NCBI GenBank assembly: GCA_036004685.1
Contig: DASYRE010000036.1
Span: 124,001 to 188,000, forward strand
Origin: Candidatus Polarisedimenticolia bacterium
GTDB taxonomy: Bacteria > Acidobacteriota > Polarisedimenticolia > Gp22-AA2 > AA152
DNA length: 64,000 nt
Reading direction: 5' to 3'
This document shows positions 36,205 through 44,508 of the stretch, piece by piece. Under the pieces are notes generated by a model. It saw nothing but the letters and a program-made list of their open reading frames with translations, made no database searches and was not told the DNA's origin. Made by a program: the position numbers and the translations under genes. Position 1 is the stretch's first letter, and every line of letters starts with the position of its first letter.

Positions 36205-36669
36205 TCAGGGCCCATCCGCCCGCCGCGTGCGGCGCTCGGGGCGTGGCCCCTCTCCCACGGCCGGGCGACGCCGCGCGGTCCTTCGCTTCGATCCGCGCGT
36301 CGAGCCGGCCGGCTTCGTGGCCGCGATCCCCAGGAGCGCCTCCAGGCGGCGCAGTGGCTGCCGCGCAGCCCGGAGGCTCTTTCGCTCGAGGTCGCGATAG
36401 AGATTGAGAACCTCCCTTCCCGCCTCGGAAAGCGACGCTCCCCGCCCGCGCCATCGAGACGTCGCCACCAGGGGCGTGGGGAAACAGCGATTCATCGTCT
36501 CCACCAGGAGCCAGGCTCTTCGATAGGACATCCCGAGATCCCGCGCGGCCGCGGTGATGGAGCCGTGGCGCTGGATCGCCTCCAATAAATCCGCCTTCCC
36601 GGGCCCCAGGGCGATCTCCTGGCCGCCGATCAGCCGCCATCGAGGTCGCGCTTCCCACCGCCGCTGCAT
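36205..36669 (-). CDS. modE: Molybdate-responsive regulator ModE, N-terminal domain only
   Basis: 154 aa from the ATG at 36669; the longer open frame reaches upstream beyond the divergent modA start. The winged-helix DNA-binding domain has KADLLEAIQRHGSITAAARDLGMSYRRAWLLVETMN, the ModE signature, then ATSRWRGRGASLSEAGREVL. The usual two molybdate-binding (Mop) domains are missing, so it may not sense molybdate directly. It is divergent from modABC with a palindrome between them. The Arg-rich tail after RRLEALL is not typical. Confidence 0.85.
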   Translation of the reverse strand: MQRRWEARPRWRLIGGQEIALGPGKADLLEAIQRHGSITAAARDLGMSYRRAWLLVETMNRCFPTPLVATSRWRGRGASLSEAGREVLNLYRDLERKSLRAARQPLRRLEALLGIAATKPAGSTRGSKRRTARRRPAVGEGPRPERRTRRADGP

Positions 36670-36742
36670 GCTTTCCTTTCCGACCCTGACGGATCCGGAG
36701 ATGGGCCCGTGGGGCCGAATCTTCGCGCCCGCGATTGCCCTC

Positions 36743-36762
36743 AATATATCCCATGATATACA
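36743..36762. promoter_or_regulatory. Palindrome between modE and modA, candidate ModE operator
   Basis: TATAT-cccatg-ATATA is a perfect inverted repeat in a G+C-rich divergent region. Its A/T arms and 6-bp spacing resemble ModE (Mo-box) operators. It overlaps an in-frame ATG (36753) that would otherwise be a modA start, which favours the downstream start. Confidence 0.5.
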
Positions 36763-36809
36763 ATGCGCGCCTTGCCGAAAACGCCGCTCCGCCGGATCGG
36801 GGGACGCCC

Positions 36810-37592
36810 TTGCGAAGTTATCGCCGGATCGCAGCGTTCTTGCTCCCCGCCGCCCTCGCAGGCGGGCTGGGCGCCGCCGCGCCAAAGCGGCCGATCGAGA
36901 TTTCCGTCTACGCCGCCGCCAGCCTGCGCGACGTCCTCGAGGATCTCGCGCCTCGCTGCGAATCGCAGGTGGGGATCCGTCCGGTGTTCAACTTCGGAGG
37001 CTCCAACGATCTCGCCCGGCAGATTATCGCCGCCGGGAAGGCCGATCTGTTCCTGTCGGCGGACGAGGCCTGGATGGACAAGGTCGCCGCCGCTGGGCTC
37101 GTCGACGGATCCTCCCGGCTCTCCCTGCTTTCGAACCGCCTCGTCGTGGTCGGCCCAGCCGATACGGCCATCGCGCTTCAAGGACCGGCGGACTTGAACC
37201 AGCCGGCAATCCGCCGGCTCGCCCTGGCCAATCCCGAGGCCGTGCCCGCCGGGGAATATGCCAGGGCCTGGCTCGAAAAAGCCGGGCTTTGGGACGCGCT
37301 GCAAGGCCGGATCGTCCCTTCGCTCGACGTCCGCGCCGCCCTGAGCCTGGTGGAAAGCGGCGCCGCCGATGCCGGGGTCGTCTACCGGAGCGACGTCGCG
37401 ATCTCCAGGAAGGTGCGCATCCTGTACGAGGTCCCGGCCGCGGACGGCCCGCGCATTTCGTACGCGCTAGCCGCCTTGAAGGGCCCCGGGGATCCCGCGG
37501 CGGTGCGGCGATTGCTCGCCTGGCTCACCGGCCTGGAGGCGACGCGCGCCTTCGAGCGTTATGGATTCGTCGTGCTGGCGCATCCTTCGTGA
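36810..37592 (+). CDS. modA: Molybdate ABC transporter substrate-binding protein
   Basis: 260 aa from a TTG at 36810, chosen because it directly precedes the signal peptide (LRSYRRIAAFLLPAALAGGLGAAA) and because the alternative ATG at 36753 lies inside the operator-like palindrome. Family motifs: ISVYAAASLRDVLEDLAP, FNFGGSNDLARQI, ADLFLSADEAWMDK, and SGAADAGVVYRSD. It captures molybdate or tungstate in the periplasm. Its stop overlaps the modB start (GTGA). Confidence 0.9.
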   Translation: MRSYRRIAAFLLPAALAGGLGAAAPKRPIEISVYAAASLRDVLEDLAPRCESQVGIRPVFNFGGSNDLARQIIAAGKADLFLSADEAWMDKVAAAGLVDGSSRLSLLSNRLVVVGPADTAIALQGPADLNQPAIRRLALANPEAVPAGEYARAWLEKAGLWDALQGRIVPSLDVRAALSLVESGAADAGVVYRSDVAISRKVRILYEVPAADGPRISYALAALKGPGDPAAVRRLLAWLTGLEATRAFERYGFVVLAHPS

Positions 37593-38260
37593 GCGGAGAC
37601 GCCCTGGTTCCGTTGCTCCTGAGCCTGAAGGTCGCTGCCGCGGCGACCGCGGTCATCCTACCTCCCGGAGTCTTCCTCGGCTGGCTTCTCGCCCGCTACG
37701 ACGTGCGCGGCAAGAGCGTCTTGGAAACGCTGACCGCCCTGCCGCTCGTCCTGCCACCGACGGCGATCGGTTATCTTCTGCTTCGCCTGCTCGCGCGTGA
37801 CGGTCTCTTGGGCGAGCGGACCCTCGGATTCGACCCGGGGCTGCTCCTCACCTGGAAGGCGGCGGCCCTCGCCTCGGCCATCATGGCGCTGCCGCTGGTC
37901 GCGCGCACCGCCCGCGTGGCGTTCGAGCGGGTCGATCCCCGCCTCGAGGCGGTGGCCCGCACCCTCGGGGTCGGCCGCTGGCGCGCCTTCCTCGGCGTCA
38001 CCCTGCCCCTGGCCCGATCCGGCCTTTTGGCCGCGGCGATCCTGGGATTCGGCCGCGCTCTCGGCGAGTTCGGAGCCACGGTCATCGTGGCCGGGAACAT
38101 TCCCGGCCGGACCCAGACGCTGGCCCTGGCGATCTTCAACGACATGCAGGTGGGGCGCGATCGCGAAGCCATGATTCTCGTCGGCATCACCGTCGTCCTG
38201 GCTTTTGCCGCGATCTGGTGCGTGGAGCTTCTCCTGAAGCCGGATCGCAGGGCCGCCTGA
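37589..38260 (+). CDS. modB: Molybdate ABC transporter permease
   Basis: 223 aa, GTG start overlapping the modA stop. Five hydrophobic helices. The cytoplasmic EAA-type loop reads VARTLGVGRWRAFLGVTLPLARSG, and LPLVLPPTAIGYLLL and RALGEFGATVIVAGNIPGRTQTL are typical ModB segments. It forms the channel for the imported oxyanion; the modC start overlaps its stop. Confidence 0.93.
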   Translation: MSGDALVPLLLSLKVAAAATAVILPPGVFLGWLLARYDVRGKSVLETLTALPLVLPPTAIGYLLLRLLARDGLLGERTLGFDPGLLLTWKAAALASAIMALPLVARTARVAFERVDPRLEAVARTLGVGRWRAFLGVTLPLARSGLLAAAILGFGRALGEFGATVIVAGNIPGRTQTLALAIFNDMQVGRDREAMILVGITVVLAFAAIWCVELLLKPDRRAA

Positions 38261-39366
38261 TGCCGGCGCTGCGGATCGACCTGACGGTTCCTCTCGACCG
38301 CTTCATTCTCAGGGTCCGCTGGGAAACGAGCTCTCAGTTCCTGGGAATCTTCGGTCACTCCGGGGCGGGCAAGACCACGATCCTCGAGGTGATTGCCGGC
38401 CTGCGCTCCGATGCGTCCGGGGTGGTCGCCGTCGCCAACCGTCTTTGTCTCGATTCGGAGTCGGGGATCAACCTCCCTCCGGAGCACCGCGGCTTGGGCT
38501 ACGTGCCTCAGGAGGGACTCTTGTTTCCGCATCGCGACGTCCTGGGGAACGTGCTCGCCGGGACGCGCCGCGCGGCAGGATCGCCCCGGCGCCTGGATCC
38601 CGAAAGAGTGCTTCGTGTCCTGGAGCTGAATGGCCTGGAGCGTCGTCCGGTTGGAAAGCTTTCGGGCGGCGAGAAGCAGCGAGTCGCCCTGGCTCGCGCT
38701 CTCTGCTCCGGGCCCAGTCTTCTGCTGCTCGACGAGCCCCTCGCTGGCCTCGACCTGCCGCTGCGCCGGCGGATCCTCCCCTTTCTTCTCCGGGTTCGCG
38801 AGGAGTTCTCGCTGCCGACGATCCTCGTCTCGCACGATCCGACCGAAATCCGGATCCTGTGCGACGAGATTCTCGTTCTCGAAGAGGGAAGAACGCTGGC
38901 CTGCGGCCCGGCGCAGAGAGCCTTCGCGGATCCGAGGGTCTTCCCCATAGCACGGGACGAGGGATTCGAGAACGCGCTGCGGGGGGAGGTGGGGGAAGAA
39001 GAGGAGGGTATGACATGCGTCGCCCTTGCCTCCGGATGCCGGGTTCGCCTGCGCGGAGACGGCCTGGTCCGGGGCCGCAAGGTGATCATCGGACTGCGCG
39101 CCGAGGATCTGATCCTGGCGATCGACCCTCCCCGCGGCCTCTCGGCGCAGAACGTTCTGCCGGGCGTGGTCCGAGAAGTCACGGAGGCGGCGGAGGGGGA
39201 CGGCGTCGAGGCAAGCGTCCCCGTCACGATCGAGCTGGCCGGGACCGGACAGTCAGTCCTCGCATCGATCACGCCCCGCTCCCGCCGGGAGCTGGATTTG
39301 CGGCCCGGTCTTCCGGTCCACCTCGTCTTCAAGGCCCAGGCCTGCCGCGTCCTCGCGGCGCTCTGA
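38260..39366 (+). CDS. modC: Molybdate ABC transporter ATP-binding protein
   Basis: 368 aa. Walker A GHSGAGKTT, signature LSGGEKQRVALARAL, Walker B LLLLDEPLAGLD and the switch His in LVSHDP are intact. The C-terminal region from about 260 is a Mop/TOBE-like domain (RLRGDGLVRGRKVIIGLRAEDLILA), which binds molybdate in this family. It energises import and, with modA and modB, completes the uptake system. Confidence 0.93.
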   Translation: MPALRIDLTVPLDRFILRVRWETSSQFLGIFGHSGAGKTTILEVIAGLRSDASGVVAVANRLCLDSESGINLPPEHRGLGYVPQEGLLFPHRDVLGNVLAGTRRAAGSPRRLDPERVLRVLELNGLERRPVGKLSGGEKQRVALARALCSGPSLLLLDEPLAGLDLPLRRRILPFLLRVREEFSLPTILVSHDPTEIRILCDEILVLEEGRTLACGPAQRAFADPRVFPIARDEGFENALRGEVGEEEEGMTCVALASGCRVRLRGDGLVRGRKVIIGLRAEDLILAIDPPRGLSAQNVLPGVVREVTEAAEGDGVEASVPVTIELAGTGQSVLASITPRSRRELDLRPGLPVHLVFKAQACRVLAAL

Positions 39367-39549
39367 AACCGGGGTAGTATCGTTCCGCCGCCTACCCGTG
39401 ATGGCACAGCGGATGTTCTTGCTTTTGTCGAAACTTTCCGGCTCGCGCAGCGTCCCGCGGTAAAACTCACTCGGTTTGAAGGGAGTTCGTTTCGAGTGTT
39501 ACCGTTCGCAGGATTCGCGCCCCACGGTCAATCATGGAGGAGGACGAAC
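39367..39549. other. Intergenic region between modC and the porin gene
   Basis: About 180 bp. No terminator was recognised after modC. A GGAGGAGGA Shine-Dalgarno site lies immediately before the porin ATG; the porin may have its own promoter here. Confidence 0.4.
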
Positions 39550-40713
39550 ATGTTTGGTGTCGGTCGATCCTGGCGGAGAGCACTCCTCGGCTTGGCGTTT
39601 CTGCTCGCCCTATCCGGTTCCGAGGCGCGCGCCTGGATCACGCTGGCCGAGGGGGAGAAGGGAAAGCTCGAGCTCGAAGCCAGGCTCATGATCTGGGCAG
39701 TCCGCGAGGGGCCCGATTTTCCGTATCCGGCCGGCACTCCGGCCCAGGACGGGAGCACGACCGATTTCATGATTCGCCGGGCCCGGCTCCTCATGCGCGC
39801 GCAATTGTCCCCTCGTCTGGATGGATACCTGCAGTTCGGCCAGGACAACGTCGCCAGCAAGATATTCGCCGAAGACGCCGGATTCCGCGTCAAGGATGCC
39901 TACCTGAATTACAAGCCGGCTGACGCTTTTCAACTGCTCGCCGGACAGTTCAAAGTACCGTTTCTCCGCCAGAACCTTCAAGGGGACTTCGACCTGCTCC
40001 TGGTGGAACGGGCCGGATTGACCGCTCTCCGGCCCGCCCGCGAGGGATCGCGCGACGTGGGTGGGATGGTGTGGGGCAATGCCGGCGGCTTCCAATATCG
40101 CGCCGCGCTCTTCGACGGCTCCGATCAGGAGAGAACGACGAGCCAAAGCTCCCTGCGCGGTTCCACCCGCCTCTCCTGGAACTGGTTCACGCGCGAGACC
40201 GGAGTCAGTTATCCGGGCACGACGCTCGGCGAAAAGCGCGTCCTGCAGTTCGGGATCCAGGGGGATCGGCAGGATCGGCGCCTTGATTCGCGGGACGATT
40301 CGGGTTTTACGACGGAGCTGAGGAATTACCGTTCGCTGGCCGCGGACGTCTACTACGAGGAGCCTTTCACCGGACGATGGTCGCTCACGCTCGAAGGAGC
40401 CTATCTCGACCGGCGGGACGACTACGCCAACCCGGCCTTGAACACCCGGCACATCGACACTTACTACACTCAGGCCGGGCTGCTCCTGCCCGGAGGCGGC
40501 CCGCCGGGCCGCTTCCAGCTCACGGCACGATACGAGAAGCTGGACTCCGATCGCGGAGCCGGGGTCGATTCGATCCGGGCCCGTACGTTCGGGCTCAACT
40601 GGTTTGCGCCGGGCGAGAAGGTGAGGATTCAGACTGATTGGACGCATCGCTCCGAGACGCCCGTGCCGCTCCATAACGAGGAGATTCGCCTGTCGATCGT
40701 CTCGATCTGGTGA
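39550..40713 (+). CDS. Phosphate-selective porin O/P family outer-membrane protein
   Basis: 387 aa from the ATG at 39550 (GGAGGAGGA upstream; the longer frame has no such site). A signal peptide ends near SEARA. The mature part is beta-rich with alternating aromatic strands and the family blocks FMIRRARLLMRAQLSP, GYLQFGQDN, VKDAYLNYKPADAFQLLAGQFKVPF and GSRDVGGMVWG. It ends with W, as expected for a barrel protein. Position after modABC suggests a route for oxyanions, though regulation with mod is unproven. Confidence 0.85.
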   Translation: MFGVGRSWRRALLGLAFLLALSGSEARAWITLAEGEKGKLELEARLMIWAVREGPDFPYPAGTPAQDGSTTDFMIRRARLLMRAQLSPRLDGYLQFGQDNVASKIFAEDAGFRVKDAYLNYKPADAFQLLAGQFKVPFLRQNLQGDFDLLLVERAGLTALRPAREGSRDVGGMVWGNAGGFQYRAALFDGSDQERTTSQSSLRGSTRLSWNWFTRETGVSYPGTTLGEKRVLQFGIQGDRQDRRLDSRDDSGFTTELRNYRSLAADVYYEEPFTGRWSLTLEGAYLDRRDDYANPALNTRHIDTYYTQAGLLLPGGGPPGRFQLTARYEKLDSDRGAGVDSIRARTFGLNWFAPGEKVRIQTDWTHRSETPVPLHNEEIRLSIVSIW

Positions 40714-40728
40714 GGGCCGCGGCTCGGC

Positions 40729-41148
40729 TCACTTGGCGGTCCAGACTATCGCCACCTCCAGCGCCCAGTCCTCCCGGGGATGCCCTCCCCAGGAGGCCTC
40801 GGGCCGTGCCCAGACCGCAAAGGTCCGGCTGAACGCCTTCCCGACCTGAATGCCCGACTTGAAGCTGGAGAATTTCCTCGCGGCTCTCCGGATGCATGAG
40901 ATCGGGCACCAACGAGTAGCTGGTCACCGAGGAAATCTTCCTTCCCAGCAGATGGCTCACCAGCTTGTCTTCGAATCGACGGCGCAGCTCTCGATCCTCG
41001 GCGATGCCCAAAGCGATGACTTTTTCGATCTTCGTTCTTCCGCCCGGGGGCGCATTCCATTGGGCGACGATCTTGATGGGGAAGCCGCCGTGAGCCAAGG
41101 AGCACTCAGCAGCAGCAGAGCCATGACGGCCAAGTATCGGTGCCTCAT
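40729..41148 (-). pseudogene. Frameshifted gene for an exported protein
   Basis: Three reading frames together make one product. The first is a signal peptide from the ATG at 41148 (MRHRYLAVMALLLLSA). The second is a body (AHGGFPIKIVAQWNAPPG, IEKVIALGIAEDRELRRRFED, SVTSYSLVPDLMHPE). The third is a C-terminal part (KSGIQVGKAFSRTFAVWARP ... EVAIVWTAK) ending at TGA 40729-40731. Frame changes lie near 41100 and near 40870. The body resembles small lipoproteins of the DUF4136 type. Two frameshifts suggest inactivation, or base-call errors. Confidence 0.55.
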
Positions 41149-41245
41149 TCCGCTCTGTTCTCCCACAGGACCCAGGCCATGATACGCGTCCACCTCACGC
41201 GCGTCTACCGCCCCGGTGAACTGTGACGAAGCTCGATGACGAGCC

Positions 41246-41280
41246 AAAAAAAAGGCCCGGAGAGAGCTTTTCTCCGGGCC
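41246..41280 (-). terminator. Rho-independent terminator of the 110-aa secreted protein gene
   Basis: On the minus strand, GGCCCGGAGA pairs with TCTCCGGGCC (41271-41280 and 41254-41263) around a 7-nt loop, followed by a run of eight T (41246-41253). Confidence 0.9.
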
Positions 41281-41322
41281 GTGGAAATCAGCTTGGCTCT
41301 GAGACTGGATCTGGCCGGTTTC

Positions 41323-41655
41323 TCAGGAACCCGAGGAACCCGACGCAGGCGTCACCTTGATGTCGCTGATTCCGAGGTGCTCGCCCTTCTCGTTGTCGGA
41401 GCAGGTCAGCGTGACCTTGTCGCCGGGCTTCAGGTTCTTCAAGGTGTCGATGGCCTTGCCCAGGACGGCAGCCGTCTTGGTCTCGCCCGCGTCGGTCTTG
41501 AAGGTCAGCTCTTTGGTATCCACGTTGACCGAAACCACCTCGCCCTTCGCCTCATGGCTCTTGCCGCCCTTGTCGCCGGCCAGGGCCGAGCCCGCCGGAA
41601 CGAGAACCGCCGCCAGGGCGAAAAGAACTGCCGTCATCAACGCCACTTTCCTCAT
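41323..41655 (-). CDS. Small exported beta-rich protein
   Basis: 110 aa from the ATG at 41655, preceded by GGGGAGGT. A signal peptide (MRKVALMTAVLFALAAVLVPAGSALAG) is followed by an OB-like or SH3-like beta segment of about 60 residues (KGEVVSVNVDTKELTFKTDAGETK ... GDKVTLTCSDNEKGEHL). The mature part is rich in Lys and Gly. No family was recognised. It has its own promoter (41777-41805) and terminator, so it is a single-gene unit. Confidence 0.75.
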   Translation of the reverse strand: MRKVALMTAVLFALAAVLVPAGSALAGDKGGKSHEAKGEVVSVNVDTKELTFKTDAGETKTAAVLGKAIDTLKNLKPGDKVTLTCSDNEKGEHLGISDIKVTPASGSSGS

Positions 41656-41776
41656 GCCTACCTCCCCTTCGATTGTGGTTTTCGATACAGGACCCAGCCC
41701 ACCCACTCAAAAGAACTGCAGAAGAAGACTCTTCTAGGCGTCTGACGCCCCTCCTTTCAGTGACCGGGAAGCCGTT

Positions 41777-41805
41777 ACTATACAATCTCGGCCGCCCTAA
41801 GGCAA
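41777..41805 (-). promoter_or_regulatory. Sigma70-like promoter of the 110-aa secreted protein gene
   Basis: On the minus strand TTGCCT (41800-41805) and TATAGT (41777-41782) are separated by 17 bp, leaving a 5' leader of about 115 nt. Confidence 0.6.
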
Positions 41806-41866
41806 AAATTTTCCGCCTGACCGGCTGGAGAGCCGCTCGGGGAGCCTCCCGGCGGGCTATCGTCGT

Positions 41867-42352
41867 CTAGCGACTCGCGTAGCCGGAGCCCGAGGGAGAC
41901 AGAACACTCGCCAGGAGCGCCCCCAGACTCGCGACCGACGTCAGTGTCCTCCAGGCGTGGAAACTCTTCCAGGTCAGGCGCTTCGCCTCGAAGTCTTCGG
42001 GTAGCGTGGCGACGGTCCACCGGCGGATCTCATTGTCGATCGGCACCTCCACCAGCAGAGTGATCAGCAGCGTGGCGAGTAGGAGTCCCAGGCTCGCGAC
42101 CAGGAGGGCGAAGCTCGCGGAACGTTTCGCCGGGTGCAGCCATACCGCTGCGACCAAGAGGAACAGGGCCGAGGGCATGAGGAGCCGCATCGGAACCGCG
42201 ACGTTCGCGATGATCGTCTTCCCGATGTGCAGGAATTCCGCGGGGGAAAACGCCTCGAGCGAGCGCGTGAGCGTGAACCAGGTTCCCCAGAACACGCCCG
42301 TCACCAGGGCCGTCAGCAGGATTCCCGCAAACAAGACGATGCGACGGGTCAT
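41867..42352 (-). CDS. DUF1772 membrane protein
   Basis: 161 aa from the ATG at 42352 (GAGGAGGTCGTGC upstream). Four hydrophobic helices with conserved positions: a GVFWGTWFTLTRSLEAFSP segment after the first helix, FLHIGKTIIANV, and VEVPIDNEIRRW before the C-terminal FHAWRTL. DUF1772 includes anthrone oxygenase-like proteins, but most bacterial members have no known role. It stands alone. Confidence 0.8.
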   Translation of the reverse strand: MTRRIVLFAGILLTALVTGVFWGTWFTLTRSLEAFSPAEFLHIGKTIIANVAVPMRLLMPSALFLLVAAVWLHPAKRSASFALLVASLGLLLATLLITLLVEVPIDNEIRRWTVATLPEDFEAKRLTWKSFHAWRTLTSVASLGALLASVLSPSGSGYASR

Positions 42353-42655
42353 GCACGACCTCCTCAGTCGCGCCTCGACGCTCCAGGCGCAGGCCGCCCG
42401 CGTCGGGGCACCAGGGTCATCAAATCCAACTGTCCTCCGGCCCCTCAACTCGCATTGTGTCGTCCCGGGATGGCGAGGAAAAACGGCAAGGAATGGGGGG
42501 CGGCCCGCGGGTCGACAGGGCAGGCGCGGGCCTATGGCGCTACTCGTGGCGCGCTGGCGTTCCCGCCTCGGCCTTGGGGCGCCGAGTCATGCCCGCACCG
42601 AGCAGCGAGCGCCACCCTCCCTGAACGATGCGCGTTTGCCGCCCCTCCCGAGGCG

Positions 42656-43153
42656 CTAGATCCACCTTCGCACCCTCGCCTTGTAGGCTCGATAGGCGTC
42701 CCCGAACTTCGCTTCCAGATAACGCTCCTCCCGGCGCACCACCCCCCAGTGGACGAGAATCATCAAAGGCACGAGCCACACCAGCGGCCAGACGGCGCCG
42801 ATCAGCAGCGCCAGCCCGGCGTAGAGAGCGGCGAGCGAGAGATAGAGAGGGTTCCGCGTGTAGCGGAATGGTCCGTCGGTGACCATCGCGGTGGCCGGGA
42901 GCTTGGGGTTGATGTTGGTGCCGGCGCGGCGCATCGCCCTCTTCGCCGGAATCGCCAGGGCGCCGCTTGCCGCGATGAGGAAAACGCCGAGCAGCCTGGC
43001 CGGAAGCGAGAGAAGGCGGCCGATGGGAAAGAGGAAATGCATGACCAGACCGATGGCGAAGGCGGTCAAGTAAAGCATGGGCGGAAAAGCGACGACTTCC
43101 GGGGAATCGGAGCTTGGGTCCCGGAGGACGCCGTTCATCGTCGATGGGGCCAT
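42656..43153 (-). CDS. Isoprenylcysteine carboxyl methyltransferase-family membrane protein
   Basis: 165 aa with four hydrophobic segments. The C-terminal half carries the PEMT/ICMT signature TDGPFRYTRNPLYLS and the end REERYLEAKFGDAYRAYKARVRRWI. Members methylate lipids, isoprenoids or proteins at the membrane using S-adenosylmethionine; the substrate is unknown. Only 29 bp separate it from the stop of the prephenate dehydrogenase gene upstream, on the same strand, so the two are probably cotranscribed. Confidence 0.87.
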   Translation of the reverse strand: MAPSTMNGVLRDPSSDSPEVVAFPPMLYLTAFAIGLVMHFLFPIGRLLSLPARLLGVFLIAASGALAIPAKRAMRRAGTNINPKLPATAMVTDGPFRYTRNPLYLSLAALYAGLALLIGAVWPLVWLVPLMILVHWGVVRREERYLEAKFGDAYRAYKARVRRWI

Positions 43154-43182
43154 CAGCGGGGGCCTCCCCGGACGTTACCGGC

Positions 43183-44301
43183 TCATCCCGGCGTTTCGGG
43201 CGTCCGGGTCCTTCCTTCCTCGAGAAGGGAACGGAATCCATCCACATCCTGCGCCCGAATGGAAGCGGTCAGGCGGTCCAGCGCCGCGCGCAAGCGCTCG
43301 AGGGCGGCGGGCGAGTGCGGGTTCTTCGCTTGGATCTCGTAATACACCTCCGGACTCTCGCGAACGACCGCCGCGGCGAGCGATTCCAGCGCGCGAAAGG
43401 AGGTGCTCCGCACCGGGGGCTTCGTCGCGGGCAAGGCGAGGGCGAAAGCGATGGCGGAGGCGTGGGCGAGGCTCAGTAGATCGGCCATGATCCGATCGTG
43501 ATCGACCAGCGGCACGCGGACCAGCCGGGCGGTCGTCGGCTGGAAGAGGCTCTCCACCGTCTCCAGCGTTCCGGAGTCGTCCGTGTCGCAGACCACCACG
43601 TCGGCGTCGCGCAGCAGGTAGGTGGAGGGACCGAACATCGGATGGATCGAGGCGACGCGGCCGCCCGAGCGCTGCAGCGCCCGGATCGGTTCGATCAGCG
43701 GAGTCTTGATGCTGGCGATATCGACCACGACCCCGGAAGGGGGCTCTTGGAGCCAGTCGAGATAGAGCCTGGCTGTAGCGGCGGGAGGGGTGGAGCAGAC
43801 GACGAGATCGGCGGACGGGAGCGCCCGCCGGGTCGCGTCGTTCGTCTCCGCCGGGGCGGCCGGATCGAGGACGCCGGTGCGGAATCCCTGAGCCGAGAGG
43901 AAACCGACCATCCACCGGCCCATCCGGCCGGCCCCTCCCACGACGACCGCCGTCTTCCCCGTTCCGACGGCCGCCAGGCGCAGGTTGTCGTCGTCTTGCG
44001 CCGTCACCGAAGCGCGGATGAGCCCGGCCATGAGCTCCTCCGCCACTGCCGATCCGAGACCCAGCTCCCGGGCGGCCCGGCGCGCACGCTCCACGACGAT
44101 CCTCTCCTGAGCGTAGTCCACCGTGGGGATTCCCCGCCGGCGCTTCAGCTCCCCCGCCCGCCGCGCGAGCGCGACGCGCTGCGCGGCCATCGCCACGAGC
44201 TCCTGATCGATCCGGCTGATGCGATCGCGCAGATCGTCCAGGTTTTCATCCCGCGGCGAATCGGGCGGCAGGGAACCGCTTCCGGAGTCTCTGGATCGCA
44301 T
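43183..44301 (-). CDS. tyrA: Bifunctional chorismate mutase-prephenate dehydrogenase
   Basis: 372 aa from the ATG at 44301 (GAGG upstream). The N-terminal chorismate mutase (AroQ) domain spans about residues 20-105 (LRDRISRIDQELVAMAAQRVALAR, then RRGIPTVDYAQERIVVERA). The dehydrogenase domain follows with the nucleotide-binding VVVGGAGRMGRWMVGFL, DLVVCSTPPAAT, VVVDIASIKTPL and IHPMFGPST. It makes 4-hydroxyphenylpyruvate for tyrosine synthesis. The longer open frame runs across the intergenic repeat and into the next gene and is not coding. Confidence 0.9.
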   Translation of the reverse strand: MRSRDSGSGSLPPDSPRDENLDDLRDRISRIDQELVAMAAQRVALARRAGELKRRRGIPTVDYAQERIVVERARRAARELGLGSAVAEELMAGLIRASVTAQDDDNLRLAAVGTGKTAVVVGGAGRMGRWMVGFLSAQGFRTGVLDPAAPAETNDATRRALPSADLVVCSTPPAATARLYLDWLQEPPSGVVVDIASIKTPLIEPIRALQRSGGRVASIHPMFGPSTYLLRDADVVVCDTDDSGTLETVESLFQPTTARLVRVPLVDHDRIMADLLSLAHASAIAFALALPATKPPVRSTSFRALESLAAAVVRESPEVYYEIQAKNPHSPAALERLRAALDRLTASIRAQDVDGFRSLLEEGRTRTPETPG

Positions 44302-44344
44302 GCATCCGACCTCGTCGGCTCGGACGTCCCGGCCCCCGGCGGCG

Positions 44345-44508
44345 CAAGGGTTGCGCCTCAGAAATCGCCTTAGCCTCGAGGCCGCCCAGAAGGCCGGATG
44401 GCACGCGCCTGATCGCCGGGTGCCCAACGCGGCCCGCCAGCGAGGGCGCGGCTTGCCTGGATGGAACGGCGGACCGGACGTAACGGAATTCCGGACACGC
44501 GACGCTAG
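44345..44508 (-). repeat. MITE-like intergenic element, copy 5
   Basis: 164 bp and more divergent than copies 1, 3 and 4. The right end, read inward, is CTAGCGTCGCGTGTCCGGAA and the left is GGGTTGCGCCTCAGAAATCG; the central hairpin is decayed (GGTGCCC-aacgcg-GCCCGCC). The CTA at 44505-44507 is the reverse complement of the TAG stop codon of the neighbouring START-domain gene, so the element end supplies that stop. Confidence 0.75.
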
